Numbered from the stretch's first letter, positions 1 to 7,848 are shown. The stretch is DNA of 64,000 nt from Natronosalvus hydrolyticus (GCA_025517525.1 JAOPJZ010000001.1:310001-374000); one strand, 5' to 3'. The notes: generated from the letters alone by a model not told the origin. Made by a program: numbers and translations.

Positions 1-54
1 CGATCGTCGCGCCGACCGGGATCAGCCGTCAAGGTCGGCCGAGTCCGGCCGTGA

Positions 55-497
55 TCACTCCTCGAGCAGCCAGCCGAACCGCTTCTCCCAAAACTCCTCG
101 CTCGGGGATTTCGTGCTCCGGCCGTAGGTCTTCTCGTCGCGGATCTGGCGCTCGAGGACCTCCCAGGCCTCGTTGAGCGCGTAGCTCGTGCCGTCCCGTT
201 CGCCGGAGGCGACGTACAGCCCGCGATTGGTGTGGAGGCGAACGCGCGTGAGCAAGAGCGGAACGCCGCGGCATTTCTCGCCGTAGGACATGTCGTCGAC
301 GAGGTCCGGTGCCGTAGACCTGCATGTCCTGGTTGCCGCCGGCCTCCCACGTGAGCACGTCGAGGATGTCGGTCTTCGTGACGACCAGCGACGACGTGCC
401 GATCTCGAACATAGCCGAGACGGCCTCGTCGAGGGTTTCCTTCGGGTAGATCCGACGGACGGGCGAAACCATGACGTCCCGGAGGCAGATCCAGCAT
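55..497 (-). pseudogene. Frameshifted CBS-domain protein with C-terminal ribosome-hibernation-like segment
   Basis: On the minus strand a CBS motif is readable: it starts MLDLP at 497, shifts frame near 485, continues RDVMVSPVRRIYPKETLDEA and SSLVVTKTDILDVL, then shifts again near 305 into a frame ending VRLHTNRGLYVASG...WEKRFGWLLEE (stop at 55-57). Together these parts resemble haloarchaeal CBS proteins that sense adenosyl ligands, with a C-terminal segment like part of a ribosome hibernation factor. The single CBS repeat is short, missing the usual G-I-V-T-E-x-D stretch. Two frameshifts in about 440 bases make an intact product unlikely. About 170 bases between this and the phosphoribosyltransferase show no clear gene. 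Stress-linked neighbours suit a CBS sensor. Sequencing error remains an alternative to true decay. Confidence 0.6.
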
Positions 498-671
498 GTA
501 TTCGGTTTCGCTCTTGCGGGCGCTGAACCCGCCCCAACGCGCCCGAGCGGTACTGCTGTAGATTTCGCTCCCGTACGGTCCGTTCCGCCCGCGTCGTCGC
601 TCTGGCTCTGCACCTCTGCTCGGACCGTGAGGTCGGTCACGTCGTAGAGGCTGAGGATGCCGACGTCTCGA

Positions 672-1310
672 TCACGTCTCGAGGTACGTCATCGCTTCCT
701 CGTCGGTCACCTGTTCGAAGTTCTCGTAGAACTGGCCGACGCCCCTGAAGGCAGCCGGCGTCTCGAGGCAGACGACCTCGTCGATCTCGTCGGCCAGTTC
801 GTCGATCGTATCGGGCGGTCCGACCGGCACTGCCAGGACGAGGCGATCGGCGTCCTCCCCTTTGAGCTTCTCGAGGCAAGCTCTGACGGTCGACCCCGTC
901 GCCACGCCGTCGTCAACGACGACGACGGTGTTGCCGGTCAGATCGGGCTCCAATCGGCCGCCCCGGTAGCGGTCGGCCTTTCGGCGGGCGTTCGCCGCCT
1001 CCTCCTCGCGCTGTCGCTCGAAGTACTCTTCGTCGCTGCCCGTCCCATGGAACGCCTGCTCGTTGCGCCAGACGCTTCCGTCGCTCGCGACAGCGCCGAT
1101 CGCGTACTCCGGATTGCCCGGGGCGCCGATCTTCTTCGCGACGACGACGTCGAGCGGCGCGTCGAGGGCGTCGGCGACCGCGCGACCGAGGGGCAGGCCG
1201 CCCCGCGGAATCGCCAGCACGATGTCCGCGTCGATTTCCCGCTTCGAGAGCGCCTTCGCGAGTCGCTCTCCAGCCTCCGTTCTGTCCGTGAATCGACGGG
1301 CTGTCTCCAT
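672..1310 (-). CDS. Phosphoribosyltransferase family protein (PRTase type I fold)
   Basis: The 212-residue product starts METARRFTDRTEAGERLAKA and carries the type I phosphoribosyltransferase signature near residue 125, VVVVDDGVATGSTVRA, which binds PRPP. An upstream IPRGGLPLGRAVADAL loop and a VVAKKIGAPGNPEYAIGA segment match the family often annotated as predicted phosphoribosyltransferase. The base substrate cannot be deduced. The ATG at 1310 was preferred over an upstream in-frame start at 1532 because homology begins at METARRF and the longer form would overlap the divergent hydrolase. In mycobacteria and many other bacteria this domain is fused to a dienelactone hydrolase domain (Rv0571c type). 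Here the hydrolase lies divergently 114 bases away, so the two halves of that fusion are separate genes under back-to-back promoters. This supports a shared role. Confidence 0.9.
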   Translation of the reverse strand: METARRFTDRTEAGERLAKALSKREIDADIVLAIPRGGLPLGRAVADALDAPLDVVVAKKIGAPGNPEYAIGAVASDGSVWRNEQAFHGTGSDEEYFERQREEEAANARRKADRYRGGRLEPDLTGNTVVVVDDGVATGSTVRACLEKLKGEDADRLVLAVPVGPPDTIDELADEIDEVVCLETPAAFRGVGQFYENFEQVTDEEAMTYLET

Positions 1311-1424
1311 GGTTCTCTGGGCAAAGAACGCGACGGATACACATAATACGCGGGTGGTGCCGTCGGGCTCGATGGTCCGAAACACCCCAATCAAATAAAG
1401 ACCGTCGGCGGTGTCGGATCGAAC

Positions 1425-2066
1425 ATGGCACACCATTCGGAGTCGCTCGTGTCCATTCCGGTCGACGACGTCGAACTCGAGGGCATGCTCGAACTCCCGG
1501 CCGAGGCACCCGGTGTGGTCGTCTTCGCCCACGGGAGCGGATCCAGTCGGAAGAGCCCGCGCAATAACTTCGTCGCGGAAACCATTCGGGATCGGGGCCT
1601 CGGGACCCTTCTGTTCGACTTGCTCACCGAGGAGGAGGATCAGTACCGCGAGAACAGATTCGACATCCCGCTGTTAACCGATCGACTCGCCGCGGTCACC
1701 GAGTGGCTGTGGGCGCGCGAGGACGTCCCCGACGTGAACACCGGATACTTCGGCTCCAGCACCGGCGCCGCGTCGGCGCTCCGGGCCGCGTCGCACCTGA
1801 AGGACGACGTCGACGCCGTCGTCTCACGCGGCGGCCGCGTGGACATGGCCACTGAAGTGCTCGACGAGGTCCGGGCGCCTACCCTGTTCGTCGTCGGTGG
1901 GAACGACAGCCAGGTACTCGAGCTCAATCGCGAAGCCCTCGACCAACTCACCTGCGAGCGGGACCTGCACGTCGTCGAGGGGGCCGGACACCTCTTCGAG
2001 GGCGAGGGTGAACTCGAGGAAGTCGCCGACGTGGCGGCCGACTGGTTCGCCGAGAACCTGACGTAG
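1425..2066 (+). CDS. Alpha/beta hydrolase, dienelactone hydrolase family
   Basis: The 213-residue protein has the alpha/beta hydrolase plan: an HGSGSSRKSPRNN oxyanion loop near residue 36, a nucleophile elbow GYFGSSTGAASA near residue 110, an acid in VVGGNDSQVLELN near residue 160 and the catalytic His in VVEGAGHLFEG near residue 186. The full Ser-Asp-His triad is therefore present. The substrate is unknown. No signal peptide is seen, so it is probably cytoplasmic. It is divergent from the phosphoribosyltransferase with which this domain is fused in many bacteria. A TATA-like stretch (caaataaag, about 1391-1400) lies some 25 to 30 bases before the ATG, which suggests a nearly leaderless transcript. 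Confidence 0.9.
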   Translation: MAHHSESLVSIPVDDVELEGMLELPAEAPGVVVFAHGSGSSRKSPRNNFVAETIRDRGLGTLLFDLLTEEEDQYRENRFDIPLLTDRLAAVTEWLWAREDVPDVNTGYFGSSTGAASALRAASHLKDDVDAVVSRGGRVDMATEVLDEVRAPTLFVVGGNDSQVLELNREALDQLTCERDLHVVEGAGHLFEGEGELEEVADVAADWFAENLT

Positions 2067-2099
2067 CGGAGACGCGACGTTCGCCCTCGATCGGGCTCA

Positions 2100-2179
2100 T
2101 ACGGATCGTTGTAACTACGTACCGCCGATCGCCCGAGATGGCGTCGGCGATCGGCGGTAATTGAATACAACGGTCCTTA
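2100..2179. mobile_element. Palindromic MITE-like element, family B copy 1
   Basis: An 80-bp element with terminal inverted repeats TACGGATCGTTGTA and (complement) TAAGGACCGTTGTA and an internal palindrome ACCGCCGATCGCC / GGCGATCGGCGGT. It is flanked by the direct repeat TCA at 2097-2099 and 2180-2182. The right TCA is the stop codon (TGA on the minus strand) of the HAD gene. A second, left-truncated copy lies at 2915-2977. No coding capacity. Confidence 0.75.
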
Positions 2180-2836
2180 TCAGCGTTCGTTCCCGTCTGC
2201 GTCGACGATCCCGTGCTGGTCGAAGTAGAGGTGGAGTTTTCGCATCGACGTCACGACGTGGTCGCAGTACTGCTCGACGACCGGCTCCGGATCGTAGCCG
2301 ATCGCGGTCCCCGCGGTGCGGAGCATCGGGAGGTCGGTGGCCCCGTTCGCGACCGTGAACGTCCGATCGAGGTCGGTCTCCTCAGCCACGGCGAGTTCGA
2401 CGAGCGCCTGATCCTTCTCGCCCTCGACCAGCGGTCCTTCGATCTCGCCCGTCAGCGCGTCGTTGGCCACGACGAGACGGTTCGCGACGAGGTGATCGAC
2501 CGCGACGTCGGCCCGATCGAGCACCGCCTCCACGCCGCGCTCGAAGCTCCGCGTGACGATCGCCACGGGGACGTCGGACCGGCGCAGGTCGGCGAGCACC
2601 TCGACGGCGTCCTCGCGCAGCGCGCAGCGCTCGAACGCGGTCTCGACCTGCTGCATCGGCATCCCCTCGAGGAGCGAGACGCGATGCCGGAGGCTCGTCT
2701 CGACGTCCACCTCCTCGCGTACTCCCTGATCGCGGAGGCCCTGCATCTCGTTCTCAACGTCGTACTCCCGCCCGAGGGCGATCGAGAGGTCGGACTGGCA
2801 CAGGGTCTCGTCGAAATCGAAGGCAACCAGCGTCAT
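2180..2836 (-). CDS. HAD-superfamily hydrolase, SerB-like paralogue with altered active-site motif
   Basis: The 218-residue protein begins MTLVAFDFDETLCQSDLSIA, the haloarchaeal phosphoserine phosphatase layout, and continues with a cap, motif II (VAIVTRSFERGVEA near residue 88) and a GEIEGPLVEGEKDQALVEL stretch holding the motif III Lys. In true SerB proteins motif I is DFDGTL and motif IV is GDGANDLPML. Here motif I reads DFDETL, and motif IV reads VANGATDLPML, so the metal-binding Asp of GDG is Asn and the following Asn is Thr. Activity or substrate may therefore differ from phosphoserine phosphatase. The ATG at 2836 matches family starts; an upstream in-frame ATG at 2968 lies in repeat sequence. 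Both ends of the gene are bordered by family B palindromes, and the stop codon is part of a 3-bp target duplication. Confidence 0.8.
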   Translation of the reverse strand: MTLVAFDFDETLCQSDLSIALGREYDVENEMQGLRDQGVREEVDVETSLRHRVSLLEGMPMQQVETAFERCALREDAVEVLADLRRSDVPVAIVTRSFERGVEAVLDRADVAVDHLVANRLVVANDALTGEIEGPLVEGEKDQALVELAVAEETDLDRTFTVANGATDLPMLRTAGTAIGYDPEPVVEQYCDHVVTSMRKLHLYFDQHGIVDADGNER

Positions 2837-2914
2837 AGGTCGGCGTTCGTCGCCCACGCCAATAATACCCACTCGCGACGGGATTGCCAGGGGGGAGGCG
2901 TTTGTCGTCGGTGA

Positions 2915-2977
2915 GTTTACCGCCGAGCGCCGACCTCGTCTCGGGCGCTCGGCGGTAATTGAATACAACGGTTCGTA
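2915..2977. mobile_element. Palindromic MITE-like element, family B copy 2 (left end missing)
   Basis: About 63 bp sharing with copy 1 the palindrome ACCGCCGA(G)CGCC / GGCGCTCGGCGGT and the right end GGCGGTAATTGAATACAACGG. TGA follows the right end (2978-2980) and TGA also precedes the left palindrome (2912-2914), but the left terminal repeat of about 17 bases is absent. Lies just upstream of the HAD gene. Confidence 0.6.
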
Positions 2978-3091
2978 TGAAACGATTTGTATATCGGTCG
3001 CACAGTCGTCGTGCGATCGGGTGTGCAGTGACTTTCAGTGACTATTACATCACGTAGCTTCACGTCGCTGGATCGCCTCGGGACTTGTGCG

Positions 3092-3190
3092 ATGAATTTC
3101 GACGAGTTCACGGGCGAGATTCAGCACCGACTCGAACTCCCCAACACCAGTCGCACGGACCGCTATCAGTCAGTTCCGGCGCGACCGTGA
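3092..3190 (+). pseudogene. N-terminal fragment of a DUF2267 protein
   Basis: A 32-codon reading frame begins MNFDEFTGEIQHRLELPNTS and stops at 3188-3190. This start is typical of DUF2267 proteins (compare MNYKAFIGQVQHRLEY of the full copy at 11185-11565). The remaining roughly 90 residues are absent in all frames nearby. It is therefore a truncated relic. The rest of the 396-base gap between 2836 and 3233 holds the family B repeat and no recognisable gene. Confidence 0.6.
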
Positions 3191-3232
3191 CCCGTAGATG
3201 GTTGCGCCGGTACATCGGTACGCCGATCCGTA

Positions 3233-3553
3233 TCATTCGTACTCGACGTTACGGAGTTCGTATCGGTACGTCCGCGCCTCCGTTCTGAGGACGAGACGGG
3301 GCGAGTCGCGAACTAGTTCGACCCGATCGAAGTGCCCGCCCAAGTCGCCGGGATTCAGCGAGGGCGCGTCGGCGGACGCCCCGAACCGGAGGGTCGCGGT
3401 CTTCTGCCGGACATCGTCGACCTGTTTCGCTCCGACGCTGATCGCCTCGCCGGTCACGTTCACTTCGACCGCCCCGGTGAGTTCCCAGGTGTGATCGCCG
3501 TACTCGAGTTCCGTGCCCGCGAGTTCCGGCCACTCCGTTTCGACCATACTCAT
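3233..3553 (-). CDS. Conserved haloarchaeal hypothetical protein
   Basis: A 106-residue acidic protein starting MSMVETEWPELAGTELEYGD. It is beta-rich and soluble with no signal peptide, cysteines or membrane segment. A second possible start is the Met at residue 3. I do not recognise a functional family. Codon use and amino-acid composition fit a real haloarchaeal gene. It is followed on the same strand, upstream, by the PRC-barrel-like gene at 3620-4018 with 66 bases between, so the two may be cotranscribed. Confidence 0.7.
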   Translation of the reverse strand: MSMVETEWPELAGTELEYGDHTWELTGAVEVNVTGEAISVGAKQVDDVRQKTATLRFGASADAPSLNPGDLGGHFDRVELVRDSPRLVLRTEARTYRYELRNVEYE

Positions 3554-3619
3554 GGTTAGCCCGACGAGGCCAATCGTCCTTTCGGTCAGCGATCGAGAAC
3601 GGGTTCGGCCTCGCGGAAG

Positions 3620-4018
3620 TCACTTCGCGTCGTCCTCGTCGTCCGGTTCGACCGCGGCGTCGGTCGGTTCCGTGTCCTCGTCGGGCTCGACAGAGAACTC
3701 GTCCGGCGTGACGGGATCCCCGTCGCCGCCAGCCAGTTCGATCGGATCCGCCTCGAGGCCCCGGTACCGTTCTGCGTCGGCCGCCTCGTCCTCGGGTGGC
3801 AGACCCCCCTCGAGTCGGACGGTTTCCTCGGTGATCGCGCGGACGGAATCCGGGCGTAGCCGTCGCGGCCGATCGGCGTCAGCTCCCGAATCGACGGCGT
3901 CGTCGGCCGGCAGCACGTACGCGACGCCATCTGCTACTGACGCGACGACGCCGACGTCTTCCCCCTCCTCGTTCTCGACGGCCTTACCGACATCATGGTC
4001 CGTAAACGGTGCACACAT
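3620..4018 (-). CDS. PRC-barrel-like protein with acidic tail
   Basis: The product (132 residues from the ATG at 4018) starts MCAPFTDHDVGKAVENEEGE and continues DVGVVASVADGVAYVLPADD, the pattern of haloarchaeal PRC-barrel-type small proteins. Residues beyond about 60 become a highly acidic, low-complexity tail ending EPDDEDDAK. The upstream in-frame ATG at 4045 would add only MSRPLVVST and is less likely. PRC-barrel folds take part in RNA processing, membrane-linked and signalling contexts; the specific partner here is unknown. It neighbours a Usp gene on the opposite strand. Confidence 0.75.
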   Translation of the reverse strand: MCAPFTDHDVGKAVENEEGEDVGVVASVADGVAYVLPADDAVDSGADADRPRRLRPDSVRAITEETVRLEGGLPPEDEAADAERYRGLEADPIELAGGDGDPVTPDEFSVEPDEDTEPTDAAVEPDDEDDAK

Positions 4019-4130
4019 AGTCGAGACTACGAGCGGACGGGACAAGCCAGTGGCGCTTCTCGCCTCGGGGGCGATCGGGATCGGAGTTCGAAGGAAGGAC
4101 TAAGCCGATGTAACTGGTACGTGACAACTG

Positions 4131-4565
4131 ATGTATGAATCGATTCTCGTTCCGACCGACGGAAGTGAAATCTCCGCCACGGCTGCGGAGGAAGCCATCG
4201 AACTTGCGGATGATGGCGGAACCATCCACGCGCTGGCCGTAGTCGAGGCATTGCCGATGTACAAGCAGTCGGGGAAGGGTGCGAAACTCGAGGGGAGTGA
4301 CGAATCGGAGGCGCGAGCGTACCTCACGGACGCCACCGATCGGATCGAAGCGATGGCCGACGACGCCGGCGTCGACTGTGAGACGAAGATTACCAGCGGC
4401 GTGCCACACCGCGAGATCGTCTCGTACGCGGAGGAGAACGACGCCGACGTGATCGTCATGGGGAAACGGGGGCAGGGAGCCGCCGCGAACGACATTCTGG
4501 GGAGCACGACGGAACGAGTCGTCGAGCGATCCTCGTCGAAAGTCCTCACCGTTCCCGAAGCGTAA
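4131..4565 (+). CDS. Universal stress protein, single UspA domain
   Basis: A 144-residue UspA-fold protein with the N-terminal beta strand and ATP-contacting Asp (MYESILVPTDGSEIS) and the C-terminal nucleotide loop MGKRGQGAAANDILGSTTER, which fits G-2x-G-9x-G-S/T. It is thus predicted to bind ATP. Usp proteins modulate stress survival, often in low energy or low oxygen, but the target is unknown. It is the first of nine Usp genes in the first 25.5 kb of the window. The ATG is typical for the family. It stands alone, with the PRC-barrel gene divergent on its left. Confidence 0.93.
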   Translation: MYESILVPTDGSEISATAAEEAIELADDGGTIHALAVVEALPMYKQSGKGAKLEGSDESEARAYLTDATDRIEAMADDAGVDCETKITSGVPHREIVSYAEENDADVIVMGKRGQGAAANDILGSTTERVVERSSSKVLTVPEA

Positions 4566-4649
4566 CCGGAAACCGCAGGCGGTGACAGCCGCCGGTCGCG
4601 ACCGGATCGCCGGACCAAGTGTTTCCGGACCCGAGCCGTCCGTCTATCC

Positions 4650-5310
4650 GTGACCGGGTCTGATTTCGAGCACGCGGCGACGCCGGTGACGTGGTCGCCC
4701 GCGCTCCGTGGTGTCGGCGATCACGTTCTCGTTGCCGTCGCGGTCCTCGCGGTCGCGCCTAGGCCCCTTTGGGCGTGGGTCGTCCTCGTCCAGCCGGCGC
4801 TCGCGCTCGTCGCCGCGCCCTGGTTCGGGACCCTCGCGCTCGCAGCCTTCGCCGCGCTCTCGATCGCACCCGCAGCGATCGCGTGGTGGCTGGCGCTCGG
4901 TCAGCGAGGGCTGCGATACACCGTTTCGCCGACGAGAGCGACCCTCCGGGTTCGCGACCTGCGGGGGGGGGGGGGACTCCGCAGCCGAGGACGGGCCCGA
5001 AATCGTCGTCGACCTCCACGATGTCAACGAAATCGCTGCCGTTCCCCTCCGCGGGCGAGTCGCGGTTCGGTTCCGCGGAGACGGAACCAGGGGGACGGAC
5101 CTGCCGCGCGTCGTCCTCGTCCCGGGCGATCGCTGGCCGGGGCTCGCGGCCGCACTCTCTGGCGCCGGGATCTCGCTCCCCTGGGGCGAACCGGCGGACC
5201 CGCGGCCGCCCCTCGGCGTGATCGCGATCGTCGCCGTCAGCGCGGGCGTGCCGATTGCGGGAGTGGCAGTGGGTGCCGCGCTCGGTTTCAGTCGGTTGCT
5301 GCTGTCGTGA
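4650..5310 (+). pseudogene. Membrane protein interrupted by a poly-G frameshift
   Basis: The first part (GTG at 4650) encodes about 104 residues with two hydrophobic segments (roughly residues 25-45 and 50-75) and ends in TLRVRDLRGGGG. After a run of 13 G at 4963-4975, the reading continues one base out of phase as DSAAEDGPEIVVDLHDVNEI and ends with another membrane segment near GVIAIVAVSAGVPIAGVAVG (stop 5308-5310). A run of 12 G would restore one protein of about 219 residues with a PH-like cytosolic or surface domain between membrane segments. The frameshift may be a true mutation, a phase-variable switch or a homopolymer sequencing error. The function is not recognised. Confidence 0.65.
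4963..4975 (+). repeat. Poly-G tract of 13 bases inside a coding region
   Basis: A homopolymer G run sits exactly where the coding frame shifts in the gene at 4650-5310. Twelve G would keep the frame as four glycines. Such runs are prone to slipped-strand change and to sequencing error. Confidence 0.95.
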
Positions 5311-5369
5311 ACGCGATCGCAATTCGAGGCCGTCGGCCGACGAGCGGAAGTCGGGGCGGACACCTCTTA

Positions 5370-5448
5370 TACGGTTTACTGTCGTCTCTTACCGGTGATC
5401 GCCGACCCGTTATGGGCAATCACCGGTAAAAAGTTACAGCAGACCGTA
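5370..5448. mobile_element. Palindromic MITE-like element, family A copy 1
   Basis: A 79-bp element with terminal inverted repeats TACGGTTTACTGT and complement TACGGTCTGCTGT, an internal palindrome ACCGGTGATCGCC / GGGCAATCACCGGT and flanking direct repeats TTA (5367-5369 and 5449-5451). It lies between the frameshifted membrane gene and the ribonucleotide reductase remnant. Confidence 0.8.
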
Positions 5449-5475
5449 TTACTGCGTGCGAATTGAAACCCACGC

Positions 5476-6170
5476 GTGGACTCGCTCGACGCCGTGGCCG
5501 AGACGCTCGAGCGGGCCGAGGAACGGTTTAGCGGGGACGTCGACGAGACCGAGCGGGCGTTCTAGAGGCGATGACGCGCCTCGAGTTCTTCCCCAACTCG
5601 CCGACGCTGATGAACGCGGGCACGGACACGCAACAACCCGCGGCCTGTTTCGTCCTGCCGATAGAAGATTCCCTGGGGGCGATCTTCACCGCCCTCAAGC
5701 AGACCGCGCTCGTCCACCGGAGCGGCGGGGAAACCGGGTTCTCGTCCCTTCGACCGGAGGGGGTCTCGTCGCGAAGACGGACGGCGTGGCCTCGGGCCCG
5801 GTGAGCTTCATGCGGATCTTCGACGTGGCCACCGAAGAGATCAAGCAGGGCGGCCGTCGGCGCGGGGCGAACATGGGCGTGCTCGACGACCTGCTCTCAC
5901 TGATCGCCGAGCTGGCGTGGGAGACCAGCGACCCGGGGTTGCTCTTTCTCGATACGTTCAACGAGGAGAACCCGACGCCGCACCTCGGTCGCCTCGAGGC
6001 GACGAACCCATGCGGCGAGGTTCCGCTGCTCCCCTACGGGGCGTGCGTCCTCGGCTCGATCAACCTCGCCGCCCACACCGATGGCGACGCCGTCGACTGG
6101 GAGAAACTCTGCGAGACCGTCCACCTGGCGTTCGCTTCCTCGACGACGCGATCGAGGCCACCGAGTCCCG
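5476..6170 (+). pseudogene. Remnant of adenosylcobalamin-dependent (class II) ribonucleotide reductase
   Basis: Pieces of a class II ribonucleotide reductase large chain are readable in several frames: [20 protein letters not shown] and [20 protein letters not shown] (from 5571), then [20 protein letters not shown] and GGRRRGANMGVL (5790-5880), then LAWETSDPGLLFLDTFNEEN and EATNPCGEVPLLPYGACVLG, and finally FLDDAIEATE near 6150. At least three frameshifts are needed. About 70 residues between GANMGVL and the LAWETSDPG block are deleted, and both ends of the protein are missing. The conserved NPCGE cysteine motif survives, but the gene cannot be functional. The pieces resemble the NrdJ/NrdZ group. 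A long open frame running on to 7102 is an artefact of the opposite-strand Usp gene. Confidence 0.85.
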
Positions 6171-6223
6171 GCCGGAGCGATCGACGGGAACGACGGCTTT
6201 CCGACTGGCGACCGCCCCAGCGG

Positions 6224-7045
6224 TTAGCTGACAACGGTGAGCGGTACCGGCGCTCGAAGGACGAGGGACTCGGCCACGCTGCCAAGGAGGAGTCGCGGCC
6301 ATCCGGAGCGGCCGGACCGACCGACGACGAGGTGATCGAACCCCCCGTCGACGGCGTATTCGGCGATCGTTCGAGCCGGATCGCCGCGTTCGGATTCGGT
6401 TTGGATCGTCGAATCGAGGGTATTCGCGCGCTGTCGCACGGTTTCGAGGGTAGAATCGGCGTCAGCAGTCGTCCCGAAAACCTCGGACGGATCGATGACG
6501 TACAATGCGGTGATCGTAGCAGTCGAAAATTCCTGGAGGGCGAACTCGAGGGCTTCGTACGCGCGTTCGGATCCGTCGACTGCCACGAGCACTTGTTCCG
6601 GCTGCGTGAGGGCGTCATCGTCGACGCTCCGCACTACCGTGACGGACATCGGGGAACGACGGGTGACGGTTTTCGCGACGCTCCCGACGAACACGGTGTC
6701 GAGACTCGAACGCCCTTTGCTTCCGACCGAAATGTGATCGACATCGTTTTCGCCGACAAATTTGAGGATTTCCTCGGCCGGTCTCCCACGTCTCGTTGCC
6801 GTCTCTTCGAGCGTTATCCCCCGACGCTCGGCCATCTCCCGTGCCGTGTCGTGTATTTCGACGGCTTCGTCTTTGGCGTTCGACAACCAGCCTTCGTCGT
6901 AGCCCGGCCCCTCGTATCGCTTTTTTGTCGGGTTGATGACGTGCAGCGTGATGTGGGTCGCGTCCGGAAAGGTCACGAAACTGTACGCCAGTGCGGTGAA
7001 TGCCTCGTCCGAACCGTCGATCGGGTCGAGGACGTGATCTACCAT
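6224..7045 (-). CDS. Tandem universal stress protein (two Usp domains)
   Basis: About 273 residues from the ATG at 7045 (MVDHVLDPIDGSDEAF); an in-frame ATG four codons earlier at 7057 is possible. Two Usp domains follow one another. Domain 1 ends in the loop VGSKGRSSLDTVFVGSVAKT and domain 2 has VLVAVDGSERAYEAL and VGRSGRSGWPRLLLGSVAES. Both loops fit G-2x-G-9x-G-S, so both domains probably bind ATP. Tandem Usp proteins fold as pseudo-dimers. Domain 1 has LDPIDGS instead of the usual VPTDGS. The 3' end comes within about 60 bases of the convergent ribonucleotide reductase remnant. Confidence 0.92.
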   Translation of the reverse strand: MVDHVLDPIDGSDEAFTALAYSFVTFPDATHITLHVINPTKKRYEGPGYDEGWLSNAKDEAVEIHDTAREMAERRGITLEETATRRGRPAEEILKFVGENDVDHISVGSKGRSSLDTVFVGSVAKTVTRRSPMSVTVVRSVDDDALTQPEQVLVAVDGSERAYEALEFALQEFSTATITALYVIDPSEVFGTTADADSTLETVRQRANTLDSTIQTESERGDPARTIAEYAVDGGFDHLVVGRSGRSGWPRLLLGSVAESLVLRAPVPLTVVS

Positions 7046-7300
7046 TGGGTTCGACACCTCGTGGGCCCTACCATACCAAACGCTATAGTGCTATCCGCCT
7101 GACTCGCGCGCCGTCGTGGCCCAGCCGTGAACGGAGCAATCGCGTCGGTCTCCTCCCGCGCGCGTCGACACCTTTCGGGTCGATATGGTCGGCCCCTTAC
7201 TGTAGCCGAAGGATCCGAACCGACGGGGGCACAAGTGAGAAGAAGACGCCGGTTCACGGCTGGCAACGTTTAACATGGGGGCCGATGTGGGGAAAACCCC

Positions 7301-7771
7301 ATGGCTGACTACTCCAACGACGAACGCAATGATCTGACGGCCCCGTCAGACGATTCACTCGGGCCTTCTCGAGACACGCTGCTCACCGAGCGACGCCGAT
7401 TGTTAGTCGCGCTCGGCGGTTCCGGGGCCGTCGTGCTCGCGGGGTGTCTCGGAATGAACGATGACGAAGACGAAGTCGCCGACACCTACGAGATCGTGTT
7501 CCTCGACCAGGACCAGACCGTATCGGTCGATTCGGACCAGGATATTCTGGCGGCTGCACTGGACGCTGGCGTCGATATCCCCTACTCTTGTGAGGTGGGG
7601 CGGTGTGGGCAGTGTACCGCGAAGTACGATGGTGACGCCGGTACGGTGGTTACTCACGATGGGAACGAGTATCTCGAGGAAAACCAAATCGAGGCCGGAT
7701 GGGTTCTGACCTGTGTCGCCTATCCCGAAGACGATTTCGAACTCGAGGTTGCGCACCCCGATGACGGATAA
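7301..7771 (+). CDS. Tat-exported, lipid-anchored 2Fe-2S ferredoxin
   Basis: A 156-residue protein. Residues about 31-50 form a twin-arginine signal (ERRRLLVALGG) ending in a lipobox LAGC, so the mature protein should be lipid-anchored outside the membrane. Then come an acidic linker and a plant-type 2Fe-2S domain: IPYSCEVGRCGQCTAKY (C-x4-C-x2-C) and a fourth Cys in VLTCVAYPEDD. All four cluster ligands are present. Haloarchaeal ferredoxins are normally cytosolic, so an exported version is unusual; an electron-transfer role with an exported redox partner is inferred. A TATA-like tttaac lies near 7269, about 30 bases before the ATG. The E1-like gene follows 77 bases downstream on the same strand. 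Confidence 0.88.
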   Translation: MADYSNDERNDLTAPSDDSLGPSRDTLLTERRRLLVALGGSGAVVLAGCLGMNDDEDEVADTYEIVFLDQDQTVSVDSDQDILAAALDAGVDIPYSCEVGRCGQCTAKYDGDAGTVVTHDGNEYLEENQIEAGWVLTCVAYPEDDFELEVAHPDDG

Positions 7772-7848
7772 CCAACAGCGATCCAGTCCGATCACTCTTC
7801 TGGGCTGTCCTGGTGAAGCTTAATCCGCTTCCATGGTGGACGCATCGT

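Noticed and set aside
5456..7102. A 548-codon open frame on the plus strand
   Set aside because: Only 5740-6130 carries reductase sequence; the rest is the antisense of the tandem Usp gene at 6224-7045.
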